From Anthostomella pinea (Eukaryota; Ascomycota; Sordariomycetes; Xylariales; Xylariaceae), in assembly GCA_963556695.1 (NCBI GenBank), contig CAUWAG010000006.1, forward strand, positions 4,464,001 to 4,528,000: DNA of 64,000 bases. Reading direction: 5' to 3'. The notes beneath the pieces were generated by a model, which was not told the DNA's origin, ran no database searches, and saw only the letters and a list, made by a program, of their open reading frames with translations. The translations under genes and the position numbers were made by a program. Shown in pieces: positions 30,353 to 42,801 of this stretch (positions within the stretch are counted from its first letter, which is position 1; each line of letters starts with the position of its first letter).

Positions 30353-33300
30353 TGCGATGGAGAGGAGTAAGACCGGAAGAAGTATTTTCGATCAATCTTC
30401 GGTCTGAAACACTGCTGGAGTATGGCTGAAAAGACGAGCGAGGTAAGAAGGGATCGACCACTCTCACATCTCTGAGTAGATTGAACAACAAGTTGGTTAT
30501 GTACGGGTAGCTGAAAGTACTACAGTCCGAATAGGCTTGAGGTTTCCTGTACTAGGGACGCACGATAAGTCTCAGCTCTAGAGGAGGAAAGCTAGGTGGT
30601 TTCTGGAGACCCAGGAGCTCCGAGAGGAGGGACACGCCTCAAATATGATTCAGTTTTCGACGGGTGTGTACGAAGCCGGAGAGATGTTGGGCACTTTAGG
30701 GTGTAACCCATAGGCGAGATGGGGGTACCACGATACCTTGGCCTGTACGACTGGGACGATTCGTCAAAGAGGACATCTCGTAGGTATTCCATCTCCGAGA
30801 ACCGCAATACGCAGTCATAGGTCACAGCCTCCCGACGAGCGTGTACATTCCGGGATGTAAAAGCCATGTCACTCGTCCCATGGCAGAAAACAGGTGGGTT
30901 ATCGAAGCCAATGTGGCGTCTTCTGGGCCCCTTGCCACTATACAAAGGCTGGATAAAAGACCCAGCTCATGCGGTATGGGAGCTGGAAGGCTGGAGTTTC
31001 GCACATCTTCGGGTAGACTATGATAATAGCTACGCGCCATGCAGGAGCCCTATCGAACACACGAAGAACGGCGTCCCGATGCTGGAGGGGCGAGTACGGA
31101 CAGGCTGACGTCTCTGTCGGTGTAGAATCGCCGACGCCGAGACTCAAACGCTCACTACTACCACTGTAAGCAGCCATGTCGTGGATCTGGGAAACGGGGA
31201 AGTAGTCAAACGTCCCCAAGAAAATTCTACATACAGCCTTTGGTAAGAGACAAGTACGCGAGTCTGAACACGCCGGGGACGGCGATAGAGAAGCATGTGA
31301 AACAGACACTGTTAGACGTATCCAATGTGTGGAATTAAGGAGAGACGTCAAATCTGTGGCCAGGCATTCAACGGTTCTTTCAGTTGGGAAACCGATGAAG
31401 AACAAGAAGCAAACTCATCAGTCTAGCGGCAAAGAAGAACAACGGTAGCCCCGGGGTTGAGATACAGACCATAAGTCTCAGAGCTTGGAATAAATTCTTC
31501 CTATTGGATGAAGCCTCAATCAGGGTCTGTCTTGGCTGCCCATCCCGTATTTCCGGCATCTGAGATCTCCCACTGATCGGCGAGGGGTGCCTGTCAGATC
31601 TCATAGCCTCCCTCAACCCCAGGAGATCGGCGGTGCGACTCCAGGATTGTCACGGCGGCAGAATGTGCCACCACATCATCTCCACACGCATTGCATCAAC
31701 GAGCCACAGCGTGTTGTTTCCTTTTCAGGCAAATCAAGGCGTGCGTGTCTGGCCCACCTCAGCCTGGGTCGAGTTCCAACCTCCAAGAAGGGCTACTCTC
31801 GAACATCACAGTAGATGGGTACGGGCCAGCTACGTTGCCTTCCCCTTATAAGTAGAGCCGCGCCGCTGATTTCGTCCAGGGCGCGTATCCGCTTCGAGTA
31901 CGGTACTCACAGTCTCCATGCGTAACCGCCTGTGTGTTAACGTTCCCGCTATAAATGCAAGGCAAGTTTGGCATGTAGCTTGCATGACAGCAAACACCGC
32001 ATCAGCCCGCATTCCGAGTACATCAAGTGGTAAGCCAAGCGAGCCTGGTAGCACGATCTCAGCCCAAACATCTCAAATTCGTGGAACCATGCTAGGGGAA
32101 TATCTTACCGAAGCTGAGGCATCTCGTGCCACAGTGCCTTCAGGGGCAAACCGCGTGCTCAAATCGCGCTGTGGTACCAGGTACCAGATAACCCATGGAC
32201 ATGTACAACACTACACTGAAGGGACGGGAAATTCCAATCAAAGAGAAACACAGACGGTGTTTCTCGGGACGAACTGGTCTGATAGCAACCTCACCATCGA
32301 ATCCCCATTCCTCGTGGGGCGTCAGTGGTGTCCCACGTTGGGTTCGTCCCAACGGAGGCTGCCACGCAACATATCATTCCGCGCCATGTGCGAGCGTGTG
32401 CCGTATATGAGCCATGGAGACACGGTCATGTTTTGTTTTACAGCTGTATAACCGAGACGTCGCTCTTGCGTGTAGTAACGTGAAGCTGTCTCACCGAACC
32501 CAAGCATGTTGTGTGACAGAATGACCGAAGATATAGTTAGGGTCATCCATAGGCCTGCGCAGCACAACGACTTCCCTGGAAAGGAGCTACACGTCAATAT
32601 GTGTGCTGTTAATTCACAGCTTTTGCGTCTTCTGATAATATCCCGGCTCGCCTCCCAAGCGAGTATCGCTCTACATAGGAAGGATACGAGGGGTGATAAT
32701 AGCAGCTCACACCAGCACACAAGATGGGATGTCGTGATGCCTCCGTCAACTAGGTCTCTGACTGGAATGCAGGGCTCGACTTTAGAATGAAGTTCTTGGG
32801 AGCTTGGTCGCACCGAGAGCCTTACGTACAGCATATTCTCATTTATTAGCCTCCACTATAACTTGAACTCGAGCGCCATAGACTGCGATATGAACTATGC
32901 CAGAATGTATATCCTCAACATTCACACAAACAACTTCATGATAAACTCCAAATGGGGTCTACGACCTAGTCGGGACCAGTTGGCATTAGTCACGCTGTTA
33001 TCACCGGGTCTCTCCTCATCCGGCCTGTCTCAGTGGGTCTCCGGTCTCATTTCTCGCAGGCTACCTCGGACTCACCCGGACTGATGTAAGCTTACATGGA
33101 CAACCATGCCTTTCCCACGGTATCCTTTATCGCTTCAAGCTTCTAGTCAGGCAACATGTGCGGCGGTAGGTTTTTTTCTATTCGTTGGCGTTCAGCAATT
33201 GGGATAGCGGTAGATCTGTAGCATCTAGCCCCCCGAGTGTTGCTGTAGACATATACGAAGGCCAGAGGTTTTACCGAGACAAAATTCTAAGAGGAACTAC

Positions 33301-33409
33301 AGATACTGCGCGCTCGTTACGACCAGGAGGCCATGCCAGCACTTCGTCATCTTGTATCTTGGCCGTCCATCCCAAGACTTATGTTCCTAACCCTGAGCTG
33401 ATCAGTGAA
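30353..33409. other. 3-kb gene-free stretch
   Basis: No gene supported. Several open frames of 70-177 codons occur on both strands (longest 31918-32451 plus, 32322-32834 minus), but they overlap antisense and show no domain, signal or splice support. The minus-strand stretch 30592-30870 is the most protein-like and could be a relic. Confidence 0.4.
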
Positions 33410-34119
33410 CTACCAATGCTTCTCCGAGATATCGACCGTGTTCACATCGACATTATTCTTATACCACCGCTCCTCATGGCTGATCTTGACATCATTGCCA
33501 CTCATCTGCCTCTTGCGCATAAGCCCATCATCGGCAAACGTCCACTGTAGGCACCAGTCAGCAGTCCATCCCAGCAAGAATGCCTCAAAACCACATGAAA
33601 GCCCTCGAACGGGATCCGGCCGCCACGGGTATAGTCGCTCCACCCAACCAAAAGACGCCAGAGTGAGATCAAGAGTTCGAACTTACGTCTTCGAGCCCGT
33701 ACGTACGCCACCACTGCCCGCTCTCATCGTGCCATTCGTACCAGAACTGCACAGCGATCTTGTTGTCGGAGAACGAGAACAGCTCCTTGCGCAGGCGGTA
33801 GCCGTTCTCCTTCTCCCACTTCTTGGCCAGGAACGCCTCGATGGCGTCGCGGCCCGTGAGGAACTGGTCGCGGTTGCGCCAGATCGAGTTTGGCGTGTAG
33901 GCCATCTTGACTTTCTTGGGGTCCCTGCCGTTCGCGCGTCAGTTCCCCTGCTGGTTCCGATATTTTCTCCGTGAGATGGGACCGGGAGAGAGACAGGTTT
34001 GCGGAGGGGCGCTGTGCTCACCTTGTGTTCCATGCATCCTGGGCGGCCTTGACTTTGATCTGTGCCGTCTCGGCCGTGAAAGGCGGGTACGGGGGCCTTC
34101 CCTCGCTGCTTGTCGCCAT
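33410..34119 (-). CDS. NTF2-like (DUF1348/SnoaL-type) protein
   Basis: Small alpha+beta-barrel protein of the DUF1348 group; function not established. Minus-strand exons 34119-34022, 33924-33687 and 33544-33410 give 156 residues, the usual length. The sequence starts MATSSEGRPPYPPFTAETAQ and continues KVKMAYTPNSIWRNRDQF, LTGRDAIEAFLAKKWEKENG, IAVQFWYEWHDESGQWWRTY and, after the last intron, WTFADDGLMRKRQMSGNDV. These blocks follow the family order, and both splices close in frame. Donors are GTGAGC and GTAAGT. Confidence 0.92.
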
Positions 34120-36581
34120 GGTATACGATGTGGATGATTTGCAATGTTCGGCTCGCTTATTAATTTCGCGGTGTTGGAATGTGGTCGGACACAATTGCTT
34201 CCACGAAGTTCTAGTAGGTCGAACCGTTTTGTAGGAGAATATGAGCGATGATTTAGAACGTGGTGATCCATATTATATTGAGGCACGTAATGATTGACCG
34301 AGTCCCGCCCACTGCAAAAGTTCCGATCATACCTCCTTACCCCGCCGGCGTTCCCGTCTACGATCTAGGGCGTTCGCTCGGCTAGGAGTTGTACGGCGCC
34401 GGGATCCCTAAGGTACCAAGTTAGTTCCCCGTTGCATCGTATGACCGGGAGGGCGCGCCTAGCTATTGGCCTAATCCCGCGGGGTTTGACAATGTCAGTG
34501 GGATGTTCTTCGGGGGAATGTCGGTGAGTAACGAAGGTAGGTTGTTACCAAGATATGATTATTATCCCATCCATACGCCACGTGTTGTCAACCCAGCGAG
34601 CTGGCATGGTATCTCTCATTCCATGGGCCCTAATCTCTTCGTACGAACTGCCTCTGACACTGAAGAAACTAGTCGGTAGTTATACAATATCATATACTTA
34701 TTGACCATCTCACATACATGGTGCTTAACCCCGGCGAAAGCAAAAGGGGCGAAAAGTATTATTCTTGACATCACAACTTGAACCCAGTCCCGAAGAATCT
34801 ACGTGGATATATACGATCGCCGCGTCCGATAGACAATGTGAGGCCCGGCAGACCGTGGCTCCTGTCAGTATGACTATGCCGTAGTTGATGGTCCTTCGAC
34901 TGATCATAGATCCAGAGGGCCGGAGGATTCACCCACCGTTGGTCGGTATTTGACCGTAGTCGGTGGCCAGGAAGCGCGTGGATAACTTATAGATCTCTCG
35001 TTCCCACCGTTCTTTGCGAATCTCTTCGCTTTAGCTGGGTTGCCTTTCCGAAGAGATTGTACCTAGTATGAACCTGCTGAATTCCGTTCTCACAAGCAAC
35101 GTACACTGAGCCCTCAAAAGTCTCCGTACGCCGCTCGTCGAGCCGTAAAGTTCGGGTGCCTTACGTGACCGGAATAAGTACTCTGGAATAAGCATCAAAA
35201 GTGCGTTAGTGGATCAAAGCTGATTATGCCAGGCCGTTTATTCCAGCAATCTAAACATACCAGCAATACCCAAAGGATCCATTGAGGTACATCGGACGGA
35301 GACTTATGAGTGGTGACTGTCCCGGGGAATAAAGCCGAGACATATGTGCAGTCCGCTGAGGGGCCGGCATGTGTACCGATTCAGTATCACGATGCTATAG
35401 CAGAAGCCTTTGCAGAAGACTCTGCAACCGGGCTGCTATAGCCAACAACCTTTCCATCCGATCAGTTGACGCCGGAGGGTTAGCAAACACCATCTGAAGT
35501 TGAGCGATCATTCACTTTGCGGACAGTGAATCGACATTCCTCATTGAGCAAACAATGGGAGCTCCCGGGACGTCCCTCTCGAATTGCAATGTTTTGACAA
35601 GGAAGCCCTCGCAGCATGATCATCGACGAGCTTCCCAACTTCTAAGAGCCACATGCATCGAATCGAGGGCCATTCAGAAAACACGCAGCGTACCGCCAGT
35701 CGACTGAATCGGCCGAATCCTTTCATAAGACTCGTCTACGGCCTCGACAAGGTCACCAGGCGAGGCCATGGACACCAACATACCGACTGAAGACTCGAAA
35801 ATGTCACCAACCGAGCCCATGGACACCGGCATATCGACGGTCCACGCTGCCGTCGTGGAGACCCTGACGAGAGCGGCGGCCATGATCGCGAACGTTCGCG
35901 TGTTTGGCGGAAGACGCACACCCATCAACTCAACAACAGTCGCTTACGCGAGCAGCGGCAAACGAACGATGCAGCGAAATATAACGATACGGCAGAATGT
36001 GGTGGCCGGTGCGAGCAGCATCAACCAGACTAGCGACTTGGGAACAGGACCACCGCTGGAGTGATGGGGATCCTTGTCGTCGGCCGGCTGGTGCACCTCG
36101 AGTTGCTGTTGCGGAAGCTCTAAAACCTCCCGCAGATGTTGAGCAACGCGAAGGAGGTTATTTGGTCGCACACCTCGGAGAATGACGCGGCCGGCAAGGA
36201 CGGAGTTGACGGCATGCCCCTCGGGCTCTGCGGCAGTGCGGCCGCACCAGGGGACCTTGACGGCGGGACCCTACCTAAAACCCCCCTCTGCAGTGCTGTA
36301 CCATACACCACCACAGCGCAGTGTGGTACAAACCCCCACTATACCTACCAGGTAGGTACTATCGTGACTGAACCCCACCAAGATGATGTGCTCTTCTCAC
36401 CTCGGACTGCCCCCTCTCATCAATTGTGTTCCAAGTCTCGTGAACAACAAATTCTTCTAAAAGACAGCAGTTTTCTCTCCTCATCTTTGACTCTCCTGCC
36501 CAATTCGCACACCACAATTGCAACACAGCCCGCAAACCAAAAACCGTCTACACACAAGCCACGACCACTCCAACCGTCAAG
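34120..36581. other. 2.4-kb stretch, possibly with gene relics
   Basis: No intact gene. Between 35674 and 36171 both strands are open. The minus strand could be read as two pieces joined at a GTAAGC donor (PKSLVWLMLLAPATTF..., then VDMPVSMGSVGDIFESSVGM...), but I found no start or conserved motif. A short internal repeat around gcccatggacacc occurs at 35766-35830. The last ~200 bases hold the pyrimidine-rich leader of the peroxiredoxin gene. Confidence 0.35.
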
Positions 36582-37257
36582 ATGCCTGCCTTCAAAGCCG
36601 GCGATGCCTTCCCCGCCGATGTGAGCTTCGGCTACATTGCGCCCACGCCCGAGACCAGCGACGTGCTCGCCTGCGGCATGCCGTCCAAGTACGATGCCAG
36701 CAAAGGTACGGTATCTCTCGCGCCTCCCACCCAATGGCTTCCCTTCTCCCCGTACCCCCAAGCAGCAAGCAAGAGTACAGGTTGACTAACAAGCCATTAC
36801 CCCCCCGACCTACAGACTTCGCCGACAAGAAGGTCGTCCTCGTGGCCGTACCCGGCGCCTTCACACCCACGTGCCAGAACCAGCACATCACCGGCTTCCT
36901 GTCCAAGCTGAAGGACATCAAGGCCAAGGGCGTTGACAAGGTCATCGTGATCGCGTACAACGACCCCTTCGTCATGGCCGCCTGGGGCAAGGCCAATGGG
37001 ATCACCGACGACTCTATCGTAAGCTCGCCTTTTGCTAATCTATATCTTTCAAGACTTGATGCTAACACACTATGCCATCACAGCTCTTCATGTCCGACGA
37101 CGGCCCCGCCTTCAGCGAGAGCATGGGCTGGACCCTGGGCCCGCGCACCGCGCGGTACGCCATGATCATCGACCATGGCAAGGTCGTCTACGCCGAGAAG
37201 GAGCCCGGAAAGGATGTTGGCGTCTCGGGCGCCGATGCCGTCATCGCGAAGCTATAG
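36582..37257 (+). CDS. Type-2 peroxiredoxin (Prx5/PMP20, Asp f 3-like)
   Basis: Thiol peroxidase that reduces hydrogen peroxide and alkyl hydroperoxides with thioredoxin or glutaredoxin; fungal members are cytosolic or peroxisomal. Exons 36582-36705, 36816-37018 and 37084-37257 give 166 residues. The peroxidatic cysteine is C61 in VAVPGAFTPTCQ. A second cysteine, C31 (VLACGMPS), matches the one in Asp f 3-type proteins. Other family blocks are KGVDKVIVIAYNDPFVMAAW, SMGWTLGPRTARYAMIIDHG and the C-terminal SGADAVIAKL. The C-terminus AKL may act as a weak peroxisomal PTS1 (SKL-like). Splices are clean and in frame. Confidence 0.95.
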
Positions 37258-37959
37258 GAGCTGCGTCTGCAGGAAGGCATTCGGAACCCGTCGATCCTCA
37301 AGGATATGATGCGAGAGTTGACTGTGTCCCAAACCCACAGTCCTCGGTCCTCATCGATATGATGCGAGAGTTGACTGTGTCCACTCGATAAGGAGCTTGA
37401 TTCCGGGTCATCACATTGCAAGATAGAGACAAAATTTGAGCGTTGTCCATAGCATGCGAGAAAGGTCTGAAGAGGGCTGGTTGTTATACCCCCAATAGAG
37501 ATGCATCTCACGAAGTCATACATGGCGACCGTAATACAGTTGTGATCCCCCAAGCGCCAACTTGACAAGTCAACACGGCGAAAATGACAGAGAAATGAGA
37601 GCGATGCGTAGAGAGGCCAACGATTCCACCCTAGGCAATGTTTAGTCCAGTTGACCACCTTCGCTGGATGCGACACAGACAATACATGCAAGACAATCGA
37701 TCAGACCGTAGAACAAGCTGGCATTATGAGCTAGCTACCAGGCAGAACTCCCATATCCATGAGAGATTCCATGCAGACCCCAACCGAGAGATGTAGTGGT
37801 TTGTGGTGTGGCCGCAGTCGAAAGACAACTCGAGGAATATCCCACCGAAGACGCCGCCAGACAACATAGAGATGTCGATTCATCCTCCCCACGTCTGCCT
37901 GTCTCTCTCTATCCCAGTCCGCCAACAACGTTGAAGAAGAACATCAAATCATGCTGTCC
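37258..37959. other. Convergent intergenic region with a 27-bp direct repeat
   Basis: Holds the 3' UTRs of the peroxiredoxin and eL24 genes. A 27-bp sequence beginning gatatgatgcgagagttgac is repeated exactly at 37303-37329 and 37356-37382, just after the peroxiredoxin stop. Confidence 0.8.
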
Positions 37960-38798
37960 TTAACGGGTCGTGGCCTTGACCTTGGGTGCTGAGCCCTTGG
38001 CTCCCTGCTTGCCGACGATACGCTGAGTCTGGCCCTTGGAGGCAGTGGCGGCGTTCTTGGCTTTCTCCGACTTCTTGGCTGCGGCGGACTCGGCCTTCTT
38101 CTCCTTACTCTCCTTGATGGCTTGCGCGCGGGCGGCTGAGCGGGCCTCGGGTCTCATGGACCGCTTCTCCTTGATGACATCGAGGGACGCACCAACGATA
38201 GCACGCTGGGCCTTGACGGTTCGGCGGGTTCGCTTCTTGGCAGCTTCCTGTAGTGATTGTCAGCCACTGTAACAAGTCTCTAAGCGTGAAACCCCAAAGT
38301 ATTCTAAAATCGGGTCGTCGACGATTTTGGAAGGGGCCCTTCAGATAGCATCGCATCGCATCGCATGCGTGGGGTGTGGCATACCTCAGTGATACCCTTG
38401 CGGTGCTGTCTTCGGAACAGGACGGTCCAGGCGATTCGGCGGGGGTTCTTGCGCTGGAGGAAGAGCGACTCGGACTTGCCGTTCTGGAATCGGAAGATCT
38501 TGCTGTCGCCTCTGATGTAGAGCTTGCCCTAGAAGTTCAATCCCATCAGCATGCCATTCCATTTCATTCATATATCGTTCGGAAAGGTATCGGGACGTAT
38601 AGGGTTTCGAGTCGCGGGCCGTATCGGAGGAGTCCAGAGCAAGTCAATTGCAGGACTGTTTGCCAACCCTCCTCAGGCCCGCGTGGGATGACGTTGTGAT
38701 GCGATCGTATCGGTCGGGCAGCGGATTGATCGGGGTGTTCTGCATACCTTGCCAGGGTAGATTCTCTGGCCAGAGAAGGTGTCGTCGTAAGTTCTCAT
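37960..38798 (-). CDS. RPL24: 60S ribosomal protein eL24
   Basis: Component of the large ribosomal subunit near the intersubunit bridge. Minus-strand exons 38798-38748, 38528-38385 and 38247-37960 give 160 residues. It begins [20 protein letters not shown] and continues [40 protein letters not shown] and [20 protein letters not shown], with an Ala/Lys tail ending KVKATTR. This is the eukaryotic eL24 N-terminal domain with its long basic helix. Introns fall after codon 17 and codon 65. Intron 2 contains a short GCATC run. The gene is divergent from TAD1, with about 350 bp between the starts. Confidence 0.96.
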
Positions 38799-39144
38799 GA
38801 TGGCGGTAGTCTCGTGAGAACTTCGGTCGGCTGGGTGTGGTTAGTGGTGTTGTCGTGTCGTGATGTTCGAGTGGGAGGTTTTCTCAAAATGTGAAAGTGT
38901 GCGGGTTAGCCTAAGCGGCAAATTCCTCGGTCCCACCTTTTTCCATTCAGGAGCCCTAGCGAGGCGGACGAGTCGATATGTCTCCATTTGCAAAACCTCG
39001 CTATACCAATAGTCGCATATATCCTATTTCAGCAAACCGAATCTCAGAACTCGCTGTCAGTCGAAACAAATCCCGGTCTCAACCAGTTGTGAGATACACC
39101 AGGCGGCAAGCAGGAAGTGGCGTGTCCAACACAGCCATGTCTCC
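38799..39144. promoter_or_regulatory. Divergent promoter, eL24 / TAD1
   Basis: 346 bp between divergent starts of two genes that both serve translation. A short out-of-frame upstream ATG (ATG TCT CCA TGA) sits at 39137, just before the TAD1 start. Confidence 0.45.
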
Positions 39145-40706
39145 ATGACCGTCACGCCAGACCTCATAGCATCTCTGGTGCAGAAGCAATATGACGAGCT
39201 GCCCCTGAAGCGGAAGCCCGTCGTCCGCGACAATGGCCTCCACGAATGGGTGCCCCTGAGCGGCATCGTAGCCCAAGGTATTTCAGACCAACTTGAAGCC
39301 ATGTAATCAGATTTTCGATAATATCAGCTGATGTCTATGTTCATAGGAAGAGACAACAAGCTATACTGTCTATCTCTAGCGTACGTAACTCTCAGACCTG
39401 GTCTCTTCTCAGGGGGCCAGGGTGCCATAATAGAGCCTGTCTGACAAGTGACTTTGCAGCACAGGCATGAAATGCCTCCCATCCTCCAAGCTCTCGCAGG
39501 CCCAAGGCAACGTCCTGCACGACTGGCACGCAGAAGTGCTGGCTATCCGGGCATTCAACCGCTTCGTGCTGGACGAGTGCAAGTCGCTGGCCCAGAATGA
39601 CTCACAGTCCTCTGAGTTCTTGCGGCCGCGGACCAAGGATGAGCTCAGCTCTAGTCCGAGATCGGGTGATGGCGATGGCGATGGTGTCTGGCACGGCCAG
39701 CCCTTCACGTGGAGGGAGGACGTGTTACTGCATATGTACTGCTCGGAAGCACCATGTAAGCTGCCCCTTTTCACTTTAATTCGAGAACGATGCTCACGAG
39801 ACAATCCACATTATCATCACGACTAACACACTACAAGGCGGCGACGCAAGCATGGAACTAACAATGGCCTCCCAAGAAGACGCCACGCCCTGGGCCATCC
39901 CCCCTCTCACCACCATCACCACCCCCACCAACAACAGCACTTCCTCCCCATCCCCTCTCCCAGCCCAATCCAAACCCCAAGCGCCAGCGCCAGCGCTCCC
40001 CGGCCGCGCCTTCTTCTCCAACCTAGGAATAATCCGCCGCAAACCCTCCCGCCCGGACGCACCCCGGACGCTCTCCAAATCCTGCTCCGACAAGCTCGCC
40101 CTGAAGCAGTGCACCTCCCTCCTCTCCGGTCCGACGTCCCTGCTCGTCGCGCCGGACAACTGCTACATCCACACACTTGTCCTACCGGCGTCGCAGCACA
40201 GCCCGTCGGGGTGCCGGCGGGCGTTTTCGGGGGAGGGGCGGATGGGGTCTCTGGGCGCGGCTAGCGAGGAGAAGTTAAAGTGGCAAGGCGGCTACAGCTT
40301 CCGCCCCTTCACCGTCGAGACCACAACACTAGAATTTCGCTTCTCAAAGCGGGAGGTCGCAGCCCGGGCGCAAAAGACAACAGCCAGCAACCTAGCCGCA
40401 GCGTGGACGCGAACCGGCCTCGAGGAGGCAACGCTAGGCGGCGTCCTGCAGGGCCGCAAGCAATTCGATGCCAGGGGCGCGAGCTTCGCGTCCAGACGGC
40501 GGATATGGGCTCTCGCGGCCAAGGTGGCGGGCCTGCTGGGCGTGGGGGGCGTTGACGAGGTGCGGAGGGTGCTTGGTGCGGGGACCTATGGCGAGGTCAA
40601 GGGTGCAGAACTCCTGCGTGCGAGGAGGAGGGTTAAGGAGGTGGTCACGCAGCAGGCTTTGAAGGGATGGGTGCGGAATTCTGGGGATGAGGATTTTACG
40701 CTGTAG
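39145..40706 (+). CDS. TAD1: tRNA-specific adenosine deaminase Tad1 (A37 of tRNA-Ala)
   Basis: Deaminates A37 to inosine in tRNA-Ala; ADAR-type deaminase domain. Exons 39145-39277, 39347-39380, 39460-39755 and 39838-40706 give 443 residues. Zinc and catalytic residues are visible: H79-A-E81 (NVLHDWHAEVLAIRAFNR), C155 in PCGDASME, and C237 in SKSCSDKLALKQ. The start LIASLVQKQYDELPLK and WVPLSGIVAQGRDNKLYCLS are family-typical. An unusually long Pro/Ser/Thr-rich insert (residues ~175-225) sits between the two cysteine motifs, as in several filamentous fungi. Exon 2 is only 34 nt. An upstream ATG at 39137 is closed by TGA after three codons, so ATG 39145 is the start. Confidence 0.94.
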
Positions 40707-41317
40707 CGACGCTGGTGTAGATTTCACCAGAATAACAAATATTTTAAAAGCACTTTGGTCTCAACATTGAAAGTGACTTTACCTCCCAGTTGCTTATCCC
40801 CTGATGCTTATCCAGTTGCTGTAAATCAATATTGATCAAGAATGTATGGCTCGAGACGTACCAGGGGTGACTTTTACCTATGTAGGCAGCCTCGAGGATT
40901 AATTCAGACGACGCAACCAGAACACACGATGGTAGAAGGAAGACATAGTTTTTGTAAATCTTCTGGTTGTACAAGCAGTGACACTGATCTCTCAATGCCA
41001 CGCCTGACTGACCTGATTGTAGAGCTTGGCTCAAATGAAGCTGCTACAGGGGCCAACATTGTGTGCCTCGATATCAGCTGCCATGGACGACAGGCTGACC
41101 AGCCACAGACCACCGTCACCTGCATGACGATGGAAAACCCGAAATGCAAGGACGGCTGCCAAACTCCCTTCCTCGCGTGTACGACGCATGATACCGTTTC
41201 AATTGACCGATGATCAACTGCCCAACGTCCCTTTTGGACTCCCAATGAGACGTTCCTCCGATCATTATGACGTGGGATTTGGGGGGTTCGTCCGTTCCCT
41301 AGAGGCGGGCGAGCCAT
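40707..41317. other. Convergent intergenic region
   Basis: 3' sides of TAD1 and NAC-beta. Nothing else is supported. Confidence 0.5.
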
Positions 41318-41910
41318 CTATTCGACCTTGCTCTCGAAGTTCTCACCAGCAACCAGATCGGGGATGTCGTCATCGTCGGCCTCCTTGTCCCCGTCCTTGG
41401 ACATGCTCTGGTAGCTCTCGGCCAGCTTGCGAAGGGAGGCCAGGGAGTCGGGTCCGAGCTGGTTCAGGATACCGGGGACAAGCTCGGTCAGCTCCTTGTC
41501 CTCACCAGCACCGTAGATGGCGAAGGTGTTGGAAGGGACAGCGGCGTGGACTAAACAAGAGGCCAATTAGTCCAGCACAAAAGGAGGGCCAGAGGAAGCT
41601 TACCCTTGGGAGCAGAGAAGTGGATGACGTTTCCGTCGCTCTTGAACATGTTGACCTCCTCAATTGCCTGGATGGGCTGGGTGTTCAGCTTCTTCAGGGT
41701 GGCCTGGAGCTTCTTGTCGTCGTTGGCGTTTCGCGCGACATTGCGCTTCTGCTTGTGTCGCGGCGTTCCCTTTCCGCCTGATTGGAGACACAGTCAATAC
41801 CTCAATACCCGTGTGGCATAGCGGTCACAGCGGTCAGAGCACAACATACCGGTACGCGAAGGCACGGCGTTACCAAACTTCGCCTTCAGACGCTCCTGCA
41901 CATCGGCCAT
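41318..41910 (-). CDS. EGD1: Nascent polypeptide-associated complex subunit beta (BTF3/Egd1)
   Basis: Beta subunit of the NAC, a ribosome-bound heterodimer that shields nascent chains and tunes ER targeting. Minus-strand exons 41910-41850, 41777-41604 and 41550-41318 give 155 residues. The N-terminus [20 protein letters not shown] leads to the ribosome-binding motif in [18 protein letters not shown], followed by the NAC domain ([40 protein letters not shown]). The acidic tail ends ENFESKVE. All junctions are exact and in frame. Confidence 0.96.
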
Positions 41911-42801
41911 AGTGACGGTAGAGAACTCGGGGCGAGGGTGTGAGGAGTGATTCGGTTGGAGCTTGAGCTTGAGGCGAGGGCGTCGATGGAATGCTAAGGT
42001 TGGTAGAGAAAGAGTTCAGCGGGGCCGGCACTTCAAATGTTCGGGGCGGTCTGGTTTCTTCTGTGTCGAATTGCCCGTGTTTCTAGCCGACTTCTACTCA
42101 AGCAAGTACGAGAGGGGTGCACCTCGACTTACCTCGAGAACTGTTGTGGTATTCTGATGCGTGCCGTCGTCGTCAATAGCTTACAAACACGATTGATGGT
42201 TGTTCAGGGTCGGGATCCATGGCAAAATTCAAAAGTGCGTATTGCCAAGACCAGGCTGTGAGTCCCCACCAGGTGGCCCAAGCGCTGATATCGATAAGGT
42301 CAGGTAGCCTCATGTCGTTGAACATTCCAGCTCCAGTTTGCAAGGTACCTTTGAGTTCATCACCCAGGACATCTTTCCCCTTTGTTCTTTTTCTAGTTTT
42401 TTGGTATTTTCTGGTTTACAACGGATGGGGGAATAAAAACGCGATATGGGGGAAAGGAGAAAGGGGGAAAGGGAAAGGGGAAAGGGGAAAGGGGAAAGGG
42501 GAAAGGGGAAAGGGGAAAGGGGAAAGGGGAAAGGGAGAAATGATGGTGAGCTATAGACGCTTGGTGGTACAAATAATCCGACACAAGACAACCGCTTCCA
42601 ATAGTCTGGCCGCTCCGGCTGCACCATAGGTACCCGGACCCAGAGGACTGATCGACCCAACGACTCATTAAGAGCCTCGCGGAGTAGAACGGCGTGGAAT
42701 GGGGACACGCTCCGAATGATGCGAGGTACTTCAGGAGACGGTGCTTGTGGCCCTTCCTACCCCTGAGTGGTAACTTCTCAACTAGAGTTGGGGCATTCAG
42801 G
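41911..42801. other. Intergenic region with a G-rich heptamer array
   Basis: Lies between the NAC-beta start and the 3' end of the RNA polymerase gene, both on the minus strand. It holds the G-rich array listed next. No gene is supported. Confidence 0.6.
42446..42540 (+). repeat. (GGGGAAA)n array, strong G-quadruplex candidate
   Basis: Eight GGGG runs in a row, each separated by AAA, with further G-runs of 3-5 on both sides, so more than ten G-runs in under 100 bp. Tetrads with 3-base loops are the classic quadruplex pattern. It sits about 260 bp beyond the stop of the RNA polymerase gene. On the mRNA-sense (minus) strand it is TTTCCCC. Confidence 0.92.

Noticed and set aside
31918..32451. 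177-aa plus-strand ORF overlapping a 170-aa minus-strand ORF
   Set aside because: Neither reads like a protein and they occupy the same DNA on opposite strands.
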